A stretch of 64,000 nucleotides of DNA, from the NCBI GenBank assembly GCA_964574335.1, contig CAZNNH010000009.1:15489-79488 (forward strand). Direction: 5' to 3'. This document shows, one piece after another, positions 44,384 through 53,451 of the stretch. The DNA is from CAZNNH01 sp964574335 (GTDB taxonomy: Bacteria > Acidobacteriota > Vicinamibacteria > Fen-336). A program made the position numbers and the translations under genes. The notes beneath the pieces are model-generated. The model had not been told where the DNA came from and ran no database searches. It worked only from the letters and a program-made list of their open reading frames with translations. How positions within the stretch are numbered: the stretch's first letter is position 1; each line of letters begins with the position of its first letter.

Positions 44384-45697
44384 ATGACCGCCAAAGCCTC
44401 GAGCCGCCGGGACTTCGTCAAGGCCCTCGCCGTCGGTGCCGTGCTGGCGCCCACCGCCAAGAGCTACGCGCGCATCCTGGGCGCCAACGATCGGATCTCG
44501 GTGGGCATGATCGGGATGGGACGGATGTCCCGGGGCCATCTGCAGAACCTGCTACTGGAGCCGGACGTCGCCCTCACCGCGCTGTGCGACGTGTTCGAGC
44601 CCAACCTGAGCTGGGCCAAGGCCCAGGTTCCGGATGCCGAGACCCATGGCGACTTCCGGAGGGTGCTCGACCGCAAGGACGTCGACGCGGTGGTGGTCGG
44701 GACCCCCGACCACTGGCACGCGCTGGCCACGGTCATGGCCTGCGCAGCCGGCAAGGACGTGTACGTCGAGAAGCCCACCGCGGTCGGCGTGGTCGAGAGC
44801 CGCAAGATGGTCGAGGCGGCGCGCCGGCACCAGCGGATCGTCCAGGTGGGGACCCAGCAGCGCTCCGACCCCCACTTCCGCTACGCGGCCGAGCTGGTGA
44901 AGGGTGGCGCGCTGGGCGAGGTCACCTTCGTCCGCACCTGGAACTACGGCAACGAATACCCGAAAGGGATCGGCAAGCCCGAAGACGGCCCGCCGCCGGC
45001 CGGCCTGGACTGGGACCTGTGGCTCGGGCCGGCCCCCGAGGTCCCGTTCAACGAAAACCGATTCGGCGTGTCGCTCGACGCGCAGGGCGAGTACCAGCGA
45101 TGGGCCAGCTTCCGCTGGTTCTGGGACTACGCCGGCGGGATGATGACGGACTGGGGGGTCCACCTGCTCGACATCGTGCAGTGGGCGATGGGCGTAGACC
45201 ACCCGCAGTCGGCGACGGCGATGGGGGGCAAGTTCCAGCTCCAGGACAACCGACAGACCCCCGACACGTTGCTGGCCACCTTCCAGTACCCCGGCTTCGT
45301 GTGCACCTACGAGAACCGGAGCTGCAACGGCCGGCCGCTCGAGGGGCACGGCTACGGGATCATGTTCCACGGCACCCGCGCCACGATGTTCGTGGACCGC
45401 GGCGGCTTCGAGATCACCCCCGAAAGCGGCAGCGACGCGGTACCGACCCAGGCCCAGAGCCTCCCCGGCAGCCACCACCGGCACATCCGCAACTTCCTCG
45501 ACTGTGTCAAGAGCCGGCAGGCCCCGGTCAGCGACATCGAGGTCGGCCACCGTTCCAGCCGCACCGCGATGCTCGGCAACATCGCCTACCGCACCGGACG
45601 CCTCATCCAGTGGGACGGCGAGAAGGAGACGATCGTGGGCGACGCCGAGGCCGCCAGGATGTTGGACATCCCGTACCGGGAGCCCTGGAAGCTCTAG
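44384..45697 (+). CDS. Gfo/Idh/MocA-family oxidoreductase with Tat signal
   Basis: A 437-residue NAD(P)-dependent dehydrogenase of the glucose-fructose oxidoreductase family, exported by the Tat pathway. The leader SSRRDFVKALAVGAVLAP carries the twin-Arg motif. The Rossmann motif is VGMIGMGRMSRGHLQ (about residues 39-53), and DVYVEKPTAVGV contains the conserved EKP. GMMTDWGVHLLDIVQWAMG corresponds to the family's metal- and substrate-site helix with its H. The C-terminal block HRHIRNFLDCVKSRQAPVSD is typical of secreted members thought to act on sugars. The substrate is unknown. It has a strong GGAGGAGGA ribosome site. Confidence 0.92.
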   Translation: MTAKASSRRDFVKALAVGAVLAPTAKSYARILGANDRISVGMIGMGRMSRGHLQNLLLEPDVALTALCDVFEPNLSWAKAQVPDAETHGDFRRVLDRKDVDAVVVGTPDHWHALATVMACAAGKDVYVEKPTAVGVVESRKMVEAARRHQRIVQVGTQQRSDPHFRYAAELVKGGALGEVTFVRTWNYGNEYPKGIGKPEDGPPPAGLDWDLWLGPAPEVPFNENRFGVSLDAQGEYQRWASFRWFWDYAGGMMTDWGVHLLDIVQWAMGVDHPQSATAMGGKFQLQDNRQTPDTLLATFQYPGFVCTYENRSCNGRPLEGHGYGIMFHGTRATMFVDRGGFEITPESGSDAVPTQAQSLPGSHHRHIRNFLDCVKSRQAPVSDIEVGHRSSRTAMLGNIAYRTGRLIQWDGEKETIVGDAEAARMLDIPYREPWKL

Positions 45698-45730
45698 CCG
45701 GAAGACACGCCGCAGCGCGACCTGGTTCAG

Positions 45731-46453
45731 CTAGAAGCGCAGGCTGACGCCGCCGGACAGCTCGATCTGGTTCGAGTACTCGCCGCTGCCCGCCAGGTAG
45801 CAGCCCCACTGGGCGCCCGCGAACTCCCTGGCCTCGGGCTGGCACCACCAGCCCGTCCCGCGGGTGTTGGCGGTCCCGCCCCGGATGGAGGAGGAGTACC
45901 AGATGTAGGTGGGGGTCCAGCGGGCGCCGAGGTTCAGGCCGAGCGTGCGGTTGGGGTAGAGCTTGACCCCCAGCCCCCAGGTGGTCGAGAACTTGGTCTG
46001 GCTGTTGATCTGCCGCGTGCCCCCAGTGTCGGCGTAGTCGAAGTCGCCGTAGCTGGTGGCGCCGGCGCCGGCCAGCAGGTAGGGGCGGACCGTGGAGTTG
46101 TGGTCTCCCAGATTGAAGGCGACATAGAAGTGATAGTTGTTGACGGGCAGGTCGTCGATCTCGACGGTCCGCGTGCCACTGACCTCGATCTTCGACTGCT
46201 GGCGGGCCCACAGCAGCCCGAGCTCGATCTTCGGCGTGGCGAAGAAGCCGACCTGGGCGCCGAAAGAGAGAGAGTCCTGGAGGCTGACCCGGTCGTAGAC
46301 GTTGCCGTCGTCGGCCGCGACCCGTCCGCCGCCCACACCGTCCGAGAGCGTCCACCCGAGCCGCCCGCTGAACTCGACGATGGGATCCTGGGCCCACGCC
46401 GAAGACCCGACCAACACGCCCAGCCCGACCATCACCGCCAGCTTTGCCTTCAC
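45731..46453 (-). CDS. outer-membrane beta-barrel protein
   Basis: A 240-residue exported protein starting at a GTG after GGGAGGCATGAC. The signal peptide ends in SSAWA. The mature part shows alternating hydrophobic/polar strands with frequent aromatic ends (FGAQVGFFATPKIELGLLW, NYHFYVAFNLG, and GLGVKLYPNRTLGLNLGARW). The last residue is Phe after SGGVSLR, the usual BamA recognition end. It resembles the OmpA/OmpW-like small barrels. Two Cys residues in the last extracellular loop could form a disulfide. Function unknown. Confidence 0.85.
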   Translation of the reverse strand: MKAKLAVMVGLGVLVGSSAWAQDPIVEFSGRLGWTLSDGVGGGRVAADDGNVYDRVSLQDSLSFGAQVGFFATPKIELGLLWARQQSKIEVSGTRTVEIDDLPVNNYHFYVAFNLGDHNSTVRPYLLAGAGATSYGDFDYADTGGTRQINSQTKFSTTWGLGVKLYPNRTLGLNLGARWTPTYIWYSSSIRGGTANTRGTGWWCQPEAREFAGAQWGCYLAGSGEYSNQIELSGGVSLRF

Positions 46454-46602
46454 GTCATGCCTCCCGGAGCCGGGGCCCCCAATTGCGCGCCCGGCCGCCG
46501 TCCTTGGCGGCCCGCTCCTGCGGTGGGGCGCCTCGGACCTGGTGTTGCCGGGGCCTACTGTACCTCAGCCGGCGACCCCGCGACACCGGACCGCTCGGCC
46601 CT

Positions 46603-47509
46603 TCAAATGCCCTTGTAGACCAGCACCGGTCGGAGCCGCCGGACGACGCGGGCGAGGTCGCTCTGCGCCCGCAGCACACACCTCAGGTCCTTGTAGGCGG
46701 ACGGCGCCTCCTCGCGCAATGCCCGTGCCAGGCGATGGTCGAAGAAGATGCCCCGCGACTCGCGCGCCAACCTGGCCACGGAGATCTCGCGTCGGGCGGC
46801 CGAGCGCGAGAGTTGCCGGCCCGCGCCGTGGGCGCAGGATCCCAGCGATGCCGGGTTCCCCAGACCGACGACGTGGACGCTGAACGTGCCCATCGAGCCC
46901 GGCACCAGCCCGATCACACCGGCTCCCGCCGGGATCGCCCCTTTGCGGTGGACCCACAGCGTTTCGCTGCCGTGGGTCTCGCGACGCACGTGGTTGTGGT
47001 GGCAGCTCTCGAAGGTGTCCCAGAGCGGAGTCGCCTCTGCCACGTGGCCGAGCACCTCGGCGACCGCCTCCACCATCCGCCGGCGGCTCGCGTCGGCGTA
47101 GGCGAGGGCCCAGTCGACATCAGCCAGGTAGGATCGGCCGAGATCGCTCTCGGCCTCCAGGAAGCGCAGGCCGTGCCTCCCCACGCGGCAGCGACGCAGG
47201 TGGTGGGCCCGAATCGCCGGGCCGAGCCCACGGGAGCCGCTGTGCAGCATCAGCCAGAGCCGCCGCCGCGGCCGCCGCTTGGACGTCGAAGGCGATGGCC
47301 GCCATGCCGCAGCCGATATCGCCTCCCACCGCGCTGGGATAGAGCGTTCCGGATGTCGCGAGGACCGCGCCGACGCACACGTCCTCCGCCAGGTGGGCGT
47401 CCGGCATCAGCGCCACGTGACGCACGTTCTCGCTCTGTGCGAGCCGTTGGGCTGAGGCTCGGACTCCTTGCGGCAACGGCCCGTCGTGCCAGACGCGAAG
47501 GTCACCCAC
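46603..47509 (-). pseudogene. rtcB: RtcB-type RNA ligase, interrupted: middle missing and frame shifted
   Basis: RtcB joins RNA 2',3'-cyclic phosphate or 3'-phosphate ends to 5'-OH ends with GTP and Mn2+. The N-terminal piece (GTG 47509 to about 47265) has VRHVALMPDAHLAEDVCVG and VGGDIGCGMAAIAFDV, which carry metal ligands. The C-terminal piece (about 47258-46603) resumes in another frame with WLMLHSGSRGLG and continues through ESCHHNHVRRE to the nucleotidylation loop SCAHGAGRQLSR. Between them the conserved GxGNHFxE block is missing at a GCGGCGGCC-type low-complexity spot. The gene start overlaps the rbfA-like stop by 8 bp. As assembled it is inactive. Confidence 0.8.
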
Positions 47510-47915
47510 GATCCATCTCCTGCTCGGGCACGACTCGAAACGCCAGGTCCGGCGCGCGCTTGCGGTGGACGGCCCGGGCGACCTCGGCGCGCAGCCACGG
47601 CTTCTTCTCGCCAAGGGCAACGAAGGCGGCCTCGATACCTGCGATGCCCGCGCCGCTTGGCAGCACGAGGCTCACCAGCAAGCGCCGCCCTGGTGCCGGA
47701 TCCACGGACGCCACCCAGGCACCGTCGAGACGCGGGTCCGACGTCTCTTGGGCCAGGGCCAGGACCAGCGCCTCCTGGGCCTGGCGGCAAAGCGCACGGT
47801 CACGATGTCGTGGCCGCGGCGACTCCAGGCCGAAGAACAGGCCCGCCGAGTCGACGTCCTGGCACACGTCGTCCGAGTCCGGAGACCTCGGCCTCCGCCG
47901 TCTTTTGAAAGTCAC
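47502..47915 (-). CDS. RbfA-like protein next to rtcB
   Basis: About 137 residues. The central part (LCRQAQEALVLALAQETSDP, RLDGAWVASVDPAPGRRLLV, and AEVARAVHRKRAPDLAFRVV) follows the KH-type fold of ribosome-binding factor A, including the helix-strand order and basic RAPxLxF end. RbfA proper helps 30S maturation by binding 16S rRNA. This copy is divergent and is coupled to rtcB by an 8-bp overlap, so a role in RNA repair or rRNA processing is plausible but inferred. GTG at 47915 is preferred, with GAGGTCTT upstream; GTG 47954 is possible. Confidence 0.65.
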   Translation of the reverse strand: MTFKRRRRPRSPDSDDVCQDVDSAGLFFGLESPRPRHRDRALCRQAQEALVLALAQETSDPRLDGAWVASVDPAPGRRLLVSLVLPSGAGIAGIEAAFVALGEKKPWLRAEVARAVHRKRAPDLAFRVVPEQEMDRG

Positions 47916-48227
47916 AAGACCTCGTGGACGCCACGGGGCGCACGAACGCGCCACGGACGCCGAGCTATGGGTTCGTAGTCAGGAGCCTGGCCCGGACTCG
48001 GGCCGGAGGAGTGCGACTACCGGCCGAGACGAGCGAGGCCCGATTCGGTCGCGCTGCAGTACGCAAGCATCCGGGGCCTCCTTTCCTGCACGCGCGGCAT
48101 TGGCGCGCGGATCGCCACGATACGGCCCGGCGCGCTCCGGTGTCAAGAGATTTCTAGCCGTGGGTCACCGGACCGGCGATAAACCCTGGCCTCCCCCCGA
48201 GCGTCTCAGCTTCGACAGGAGGAGCGC
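47916..48227. other. intergenic region, no gene recognised
   Basis: This divergent spacer of 312 bp separates the rbfA-like and DUF4097 genes. I see no convincing gene, RNA or repeat in it. A GACAGGAGGAGCGC ribosome site lies at its right end, immediately before 48228. Confidence 0.4.
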
Positions 48228-49037
48228 ATGAGACAGCTTCTGGCCCTGGTAGTGCCCCTGGCCCTGCTGGCCGGGACGGCCGACGCCCAGCCCCTTTTCC
48301 GGACGATCGAGAACGACCCGTGGTGCCGCGAGGTGGGCCGCAACTCCCACCAAGAGACGTGGTGTGAGGTCCGGGAGGCGACGCTGCCGGCCACGGAGGG
48401 CCGGATCGAGGTGGACGCCAGCCCGAACGGCGGTGCCAAGGCGGAGGGCGCGGACCGCAGCGACATCCGGCTGCGTGTGATGGTCGTGGCCCGGGCCGAC
48501 ACCGAGACCGAGGCGCGTGAGCTGGCCTCGGAGGTCGAGGTGGTGACCCGTCCCACGATCCGCACCGAGGGGCCCAGGACGCACCCGCGTGGCGCTCACT
48601 GGTGGGCCTCGTTCGAGGTCACGGTCCCTCGCCGTTCCAGCCTGAGGCTGACCTCGGTGAACGGGCCCGTCGCGGTCACCGGTGTCGACGGTCAGGTCGA
48701 GCTTGAGACCGAGAACGGTCCGGTCACCGTGTCCGGGTCGGGTGGCCACGTGAGGGGCCGGACCGAGAACGGCCCGGTGACCGCAGAGCTGACCGGCACC
48801 GCCTGGAAGGGTGAGGGCCTCGACCTCGAGACGGTCAACGGCCCGGCCGTGATCCGGATCCCCAGCGACTACAACGCCCGGCTGGAGACCGGCACCGTCA
48901 ACGGTCCCCTCGACCTGTCGTTTCCGCTGACGGGCCAGCTCAGGTCCAAGGGCGACATCGAGGCGACGCTGGGCGACGGCGGCACCCTGCTGAGGGTGCG
49001 GACGACCAACGGTCCGGTTCGCGTGGGGCGGCCGTAG
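48228..49037 (+). CDS. DUF4097-like secreted beta-helix protein
   Basis: A 269-residue exported protein with signal peptide LLALVVPLALLAGTADA. From residue about 135 the sequence is a regular ladder of short strands: LRLTSVNGPVAVTGVDGQ, VELETENGPVTVSGSG, VRGRTENGPVTAELTG, LETVNGPAVIRI, and VRTTNGPVRVG. Each rung has NGPV, the pattern of DUF4097/adhesin-like beta-helices. The N-terminal half has a single pair of Cys residues. It lies 88 bp upstream of the ADOP permease in the same direction. Function unknown; relatives are often beside envelope-stress or ABC permease genes. Confidence 0.8.
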   Translation: MRQLLALVVPLALLAGTADAQPLFRTIENDPWCREVGRNSHQETWCEVREATLPATEGRIEVDASPNGGAKAEGADRSDIRLRVMVVARADTETEARELASEVEVVTRPTIRTEGPRTHPRGAHWWASFEVTVPRRSSLRLTSVNGPVAVTGVDGQVELETENGPVTVSGSGGHVRGRTENGPVTAELTGTAWKGEGLDLETVNGPAVIRIPSDYNARLETGTVNGPLDLSFPLTGQLRSKGDIEATLGDGGTLLRVRTTNGPVRVGRP

Positions 49038-49125
49038 CACCAGGTCCTCTTCGGCATCCTGGGGGGCCGGACGGGGCCCCCCGGTCCCTCGTCCGGGGCC
49101 GCTCAAGGTCATCACAGGTGAGAAC

Positions 49126-51615
49126 ATGACGAGCCAGCCTGCCCTCCTCGATGCCCTGCTCCAGGACCTTCGCTTCGGCCTGAGGCAGCTCCTGCGCTGG
49201 CCGGGCTTCTCTCTGCTGGTGGTGGCGACGCTCGCGGTGGGTATCGGGGCGAACGTGGCCATCTTCTCGGTGCTCAAGGGCGTCGTGCTCCGCCAGCTCC
49301 CCTACCCGGACCCCGAGCGGCTGGTCGCCGTCTGGGAGAGGCCCCCGGACAAGCACTGGCACCAGCCCTTCAGCTCTCCCGACTACCTCGACGTGCGCGA
49401 GCAGGCCGAGAGCCTCGAGGAGATCGGCGTGCTGCGGGGCCGCTTCTTCAACCTCGCCGGTGAGGCCGAGCCCGAGCGGGTCGCCGGGGGCGCCTGCACG
49501 CCGAGCCTGCTCAAGCTGCTCGGTGTGGCCCCGGCGCTGGGGAGGCTGTTCACCGAGGACGAGCAGGTCGAGGGGAACCACCGGGTGGTGATCCTGAGCC
49601 ACCAGCTCTGGCAGAGTCGATTCGGCGGCCGGGCCGACGTGGTGGGTCGGTCGATCGACGTTGACGGGGAGCCCCACGTCATCGTCGGCGTCATGCCGGA
49701 GAGCTTCGAGTTCCCGACGCCCTGGGGCGGCCGGGACGAGAGCCGGCTGTGGGCGCCGCTGCTGCTCCCCCGGGAGGACTCGGCGCGCGGCAGTCATTCC
49801 TACGGGGCGGTGGCCCGGCTGGCTGACGGCGTCACGCCCGAGAGGGCAGAGGCCGAGCTCCAGGCCATCGCGGGCCGGCTGGCCCAGGCCCACCCGGACA
49901 CCAACGCCCGCGTCACCATGTGGGTCGAGCCGGTGATGCAACGCACCCTCGGCGGCATCCGCTCGGCCCTGACCTTCCTCTCGGCGGTGGTGGCGCTGGT
50001 GCTGCTGGTGGCCTGTGCCAACGTCGCCTCCATGCTGCTGGCCCGCGGCACCCAGCGGATGCCGGAGCTGGCGGTGCGCGCCTCCATCGGCGCGCCGCGG
50101 GGCCGGCTGGTCCGCCAGCTCCTCACGGAGAGCTCGATCCTCTCCCTGCTCGGCGGTCTTCTCGGGGTGCTGCTGGCCTACTGGGGCGTCTTTGGGCTCA
50201 AGGCGATCCTTCCGGGCACCGTCCCGCGGGTGGCCGGGATCCAGATGGACCCGGCGGTGCTCGGCTTCGCGGCGCTGGTGACGGCCGCCACCAGCGTCTT
50301 CTTCGGCCTGGCCCCGGCCCTGGTCTCCTCCCGCACCGACCTGGTCTCCGACCTGGCGGGCCGCGCCGGACGTTCAGGTGGTCGCAGTCGCAGCCGGTTC
50401 CTGGCCTCCCTCGTGGTCATCCAGCTCGCCATCGGCTTCGTGCTGGTCAACGCCGCCGCCGTGCTGCTGGCCAGCTACGACAACGTCGTCTCCCAGCGGC
50501 TGAACTTCGAGACCGACAAGACCCTGGTCGCCGGCATCTCGGCCACCGGGCCGGCCTACGAGGAGCCTCAGGCGCGCCTCGCCTTCTTCCAGGAGCTGCG
50601 CGAGCGGGTCCGAGCGCTGCCCGGCGTCGTCGCCGTCGGCATCACGACCAAGCTGCCGCTGCGAGGCGGCAGCAACGGCGGGGTCCTGGTCAAGGACCAG
50701 GTCTTCGACCCGACGGTGGAGCGCGAGCTGGTGGAGCACTCCTTCGTCGACGACGGCTACCACCAGGCCATGGGGATCGCCCTGCTCGCCGGCAGGACCC
50801 TGGACCAGGCAGACCTGGACCACGCCTCCGCGGCCGCCGGTCTGGACGTCTCGCCGGTCGAGCTGCCGCTGGTGATCAACCGGACCATGGCGGAGAAGCT
50901 GTGGCCCGGGGAGTCAGCCATCGGACAGGTGGTGCGCAACAACGGGGCGGAGGAGAGCTATCGGGCGCGAGTGGTCGGCGTCGTCGAGGACGTCCGGCAG
51001 TGGGGCGCCGAGAGAGAGCCGCTGCCCGAGATGTACCTCCCATACACCTCCGAGGCGTGGGGGGCGTACTGGGCGGCCCAGAGCAAGCTGGTGGTACGTG
51101 CCGGCGGCGACCCGCGGGGGCTCGTCTCCGGCATCCGGGCGACCCTGCATCAGGTCGACCCCCACGTCCCGCTTGCGGACGTCGCCACCATGGGCGAGGT
51201 GGTCCACCTGGTGACGGGCAGGCGGCGCTTCTCGGTGCTGCTGGTGGGGCTGTTCGCGCTGACCGCGCTGATCCTGAACGTCGCCGGCCTGTACGGAGTC
51301 ATGTCCTACGCCGTGACCCAGCGCACCCACGAGATCGGCGTCCGGGTGGCGCTGGGCTCCAGCCGGGGCCGGCTGTTCCGTCTCTTCCTGACCGGCGCCT
51401 CACGCCAGCTCCTGGCCGGCCTGGCGGTCGGCCTCGCCGGAGCCCTCGCCGCGGCGACCACCCTGCGGAGCATGGTCTACGGGGTCAGCGTGTGGAACCC
51501 GACCTTCATGCTGGTGGCCGCCGCCGTGATGGCCGTGGTCGTCTTGGTGGCCGTCCTGGCGCCCGTGGCCCGGGCGGCCCGGGTCGATCCGGTCCAGGCG
51601 CTGCGAAACGAGTGA
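49126..51615 (+). CDS. ADOP-family ABC transporter permease (FtsX/MacB-like, duplicated)
   Basis: An 829-residue permease in which two MacB_PCD-FtsX halves are fused. The N-terminus has LLQDLRFGLRQLLRWPGFSL before TM1, followed by a periplasmic domain with FSSPDYLDVREQAESLEEIG. An FtsX core is at about 280-410 (VALVLLVACANVASMLLARG, then TQRMPELAVRASIGAPRGRL). The second half repeats the plan, ending in AVTQRTHEIGVRVALGSSRG and PVARAARVDPVQALRNE. This duplicated-orphan-permease form is characteristic of Acidobacteria and is usually found, as here, without an ATPase gene beside it. Substrate unknown; MacB relatives export peptides, drugs or lipoproteins. Confidence 0.93.
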   Translation: MTSQPALLDALLQDLRFGLRQLLRWPGFSLLVVATLAVGIGANVAIFSVLKGVVLRQLPYPDPERLVAVWERPPDKHWHQPFSSPDYLDVREQAESLEEIGVLRGRFFNLAGEAEPERVAGGACTPSLLKLLGVAPALGRLFTEDEQVEGNHRVVILSHQLWQSRFGGRADVVGRSIDVDGEPHVIVGVMPESFEFPTPWGGRDESRLWAPLLLPREDSARGSHSYGAVARLADGVTPERAEAELQAIAGRLAQAHPDTNARVTMWVEPVMQRTLGGIRSALTFLSAVVALVLLVACANVASMLLARGTQRMPELAVRASIGAPRGRLVRQLLTESSILSLLGGLLGVLLAYWGVFGLKAILPGTVPRVAGIQMDPAVLGFAALVTAATSVFFGLAPALVSSRTDLVSDLAGRAGRSGGRSRSRFLASLVVIQLAIGFVLVNAAAVLLASYDNVVSQRLNFETDKTLVAGISATGPAYEEPQARLAFFQELRERVRALPGVVAVGITTKLPLRGGSNGGVLVKDQVFDPTVERELVEHSFVDDGYHQAMGIALLAGRTLDQADLDHASAAAGLDVSPVELPLVINRTMAEKLWPGESAIGQVVRNNGAEESYRARVVGVVEDVRQWGAEREPLPEMYLPYTSEAWGAYWAAQSKLVVRAGGDPRGLVSGIRATLHQVDPHVPLADVATMGEVVHLVTGRRRFSVLLVGLFALTALILNVAGLYGVMSYAVTQRTHEIGVRVALGSSRGRLFRLFLTGASRQLLAGLAVGLAGALAAATTLRSMVYGVSVWNPTFMLVAAAVMAVVVLVAVLAPVARAARVDPVQALRNE

Positions 51616-53340
51616 CTACTCGATGTAGCCCAGCGCCCTGAGGGCCTCGTCCAGATCCCCCGTGGCCTCGGCGTCCGAGCCGCGGGACCGGGCACGCACC
51701 CGGCTCAGGTAGGCGACCACTCGCCGTCGGCCGCGCTCGAGGGCGTCCTTGTCCTCGAGGGGCGAGCGCTCCTGCGGGTCCTTCGACAGGTCGAACACCT
51801 GCTCGCGCAGGATGTGAGGCGGTATGCTCTCCCCGGGCTCCACATCGGCAATGTACTTCAGCGGTCCTTCCCGGACCGCCACCCGGTCCACCGTGATCGA
51901 GTCCTTCAGCCGAGGGTTGGGCTTGGTCTCGGCGAAGAGGGGGACCGTTGCCATTTGGCCGCCGCGCAAGAGCGGCAAGAGGCTGCGCCCCTGGAAGGAG
52001 GTCGGGATCGGGATCCCCCACACATCGAGCACGGTTGGGGCAAGGTCCACGAGCGAGACCGGTTGGGAGAACCGCCCACCCGGTAGGCCGGGGACCCGGA
52101 ACGCCAGCGGCACACGGAGCATCTCCTGGAAGAGGGTCTTGGAGTGGAACCACCCGCCGTGGTCCTGGAACTCCTCGCCGTGGTCCGCCGAGTACACGAC
52201 CAGGGCCTGGTCGTAGAGGCCGCGAGCCCGGAGCGCCTCGACCAGGCGACGGATCCGGTCGTCCGTGTAGGCGATCTCCGCGTCGTAGAGCGCCTCGGCT
52301 CGCACCGGGTCCGTGAGCTCCTCCGGCGTCGTGATCGGCCCCTTGTAGCCGGGGTCGAACCGGCGAGCGAAGGGCTCCGGAGGTGCGTAGGGAAAGTGGG
52401 CGTCCACGTAGTGCACGAAGATGACGAGGTCGTCGGCGGGCCACTCGTCGAGCGAGGCCAGGATCTTGCGGTTCACCTCGTCCGCCGAGTGATCCACGGA
52501 GGCGTACTTCAGGATGTCGAATCCCCTGAACCCGGACGCGCCCTGGATCAGGGCGTTGGCCGAGACGCCGAGGACCGTGAAGCCCGCGCTGCCCAGCAGG
52601 TCGAAGAGCTGGGGGACGCTCTGGTCGCACCGCCGGTAGGCCGAGTCGGCACCGTGGAACCCGGGGAAGCGCGCCGTGAACGCGGAGCCGAACGACGGCA
52701 GCGTCCAGGAGGCGGGCGCCACGACGTTCTCGAAGACCGCCCAGCCTTTCGCCAGCTCGTCGACCTCGGGAGTGGTGGGGCGGGCGTAGCCGTAGAGGCT
52801 CAGGTGGTCGGTGCGGACCGCATCCTGGGAGATCCAGATCAGCACCCGCCGAGAACGGTGCTCCCTGGTCGGGGGCACCACCCGGGGCGAGCCGACCAGG
52901 ACCGTAGGGTGGTTCTCGCTCGCGTCCCGGCTTCTCGGTGAGACGCTGATCTCGATCCGGGTCGGGCCGGACATCGCGAGCGGTACCGAGACCGCCTTCC
53001 AGTTCAGCCTCTCGCGGGAGAACATGTCCTTCCGAAAGAGGGTCTGCCCGTCGGCGGTGACCTCGAATCGCAGGTGCCCGGGAACCGTGCCCGGCGTGGT
53101 CCAGTGAAAGTCGAGGCGGCTGCCGTGGGGAACGTCCACCTCGACCGAGCGCTTCTCGCCGCCGGCGACCTCGATGGCCGGTAGCTCGACCCGGTCCAGC
53201 ATGTGGGGCTCCGCTGGACCGAGACCCGGCCAGAGGCGCTGCGGACGTGGGGGGGCCTCGCCGCAGGAGGTCAACAAGCCGAGGGCGACGAGAGACGTGA
53301 CCAGAAGGCCCCGCCGCGCGCGCGTCGTGGCGTTGGTCAT
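51616..53340 (-). CDS. sulfatase-superfamily lipoprotein lacking the formylglycine Cys/Ser
   Basis: A 574-residue alkaline-phosphatase-superfamily hydrolase. The start at 53340 gives a clean lipoprotein signal ending in GLLTSC (Cys26). The sulfatase domain begins at about residue 170 with VLIWISQDAVRTDHLSLYGY. At the place where sulfatases have C/S-x-P-S-R there is SWTLPSF, in which the nucleophile position is Thr. Metal ligands follow in VVYSADHGEEFQDHGGWFH. So it is more likely a phosphoester or other phosphonate/sulfate-type hydrolase using Thr than a formylglycine sulfatase. It ends in the family's typical LRALGY tail. Its stop abuts that of the ADOP gene, convergent. Confidence 0.85.
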   Translation of the reverse strand: MTNATTRARRGLLVTSLVALGLLTSCGEAPPRPQRLWPGLGPAEPHMLDRVELPAIEVAGGEKRSVEVDVPHGSRLDFHWTTPGTVPGHLRFEVTADGQTLFRKDMFSRERLNWKAVSVPLAMSGPTRIEISVSPRSRDASENHPTVLVGSPRVVPPTREHRSRRVLIWISQDAVRTDHLSLYGYARPTTPEVDELAKGWAVFENVVAPASWTLPSFGSAFTARFPGFHGADSAYRRCDQSVPQLFDLLGSAGFTVLGVSANALIQGASGFRGFDILKYASVDHSADEVNRKILASLDEWPADDLVIFVHYVDAHFPYAPPEPFARRFDPGYKGPITTPEELTDPVRAEALYDAEIAYTDDRIRRLVEALRARGLYDQALVVYSADHGEEFQDHGGWFHSKTLFQEMLRVPLAFRVPGLPGGRFSQPVSLVDLAPTVLDVWGIPIPTSFQGRSLLPLLRGGQMATVPLFAETKPNPRLKDSITVDRVAVREGPLKYIADVEPGESIPPHILREQVFDLSKDPQERSPLEDKDALERGRRRVVAYLSRVRARSRGSDAEATGDLDEALRALGYIE

Positions 53341-53451
53341 GAGCGCGATCGCCTCGCGCAGCTCTGCGGCCAGCGGGCTCTTGTCGGTTCCCATAGAGGC
53401 GGCAACGGTAGCGCATGGGCGCCCCGGAGGGCAACCGGCCATCAGCCCGTC

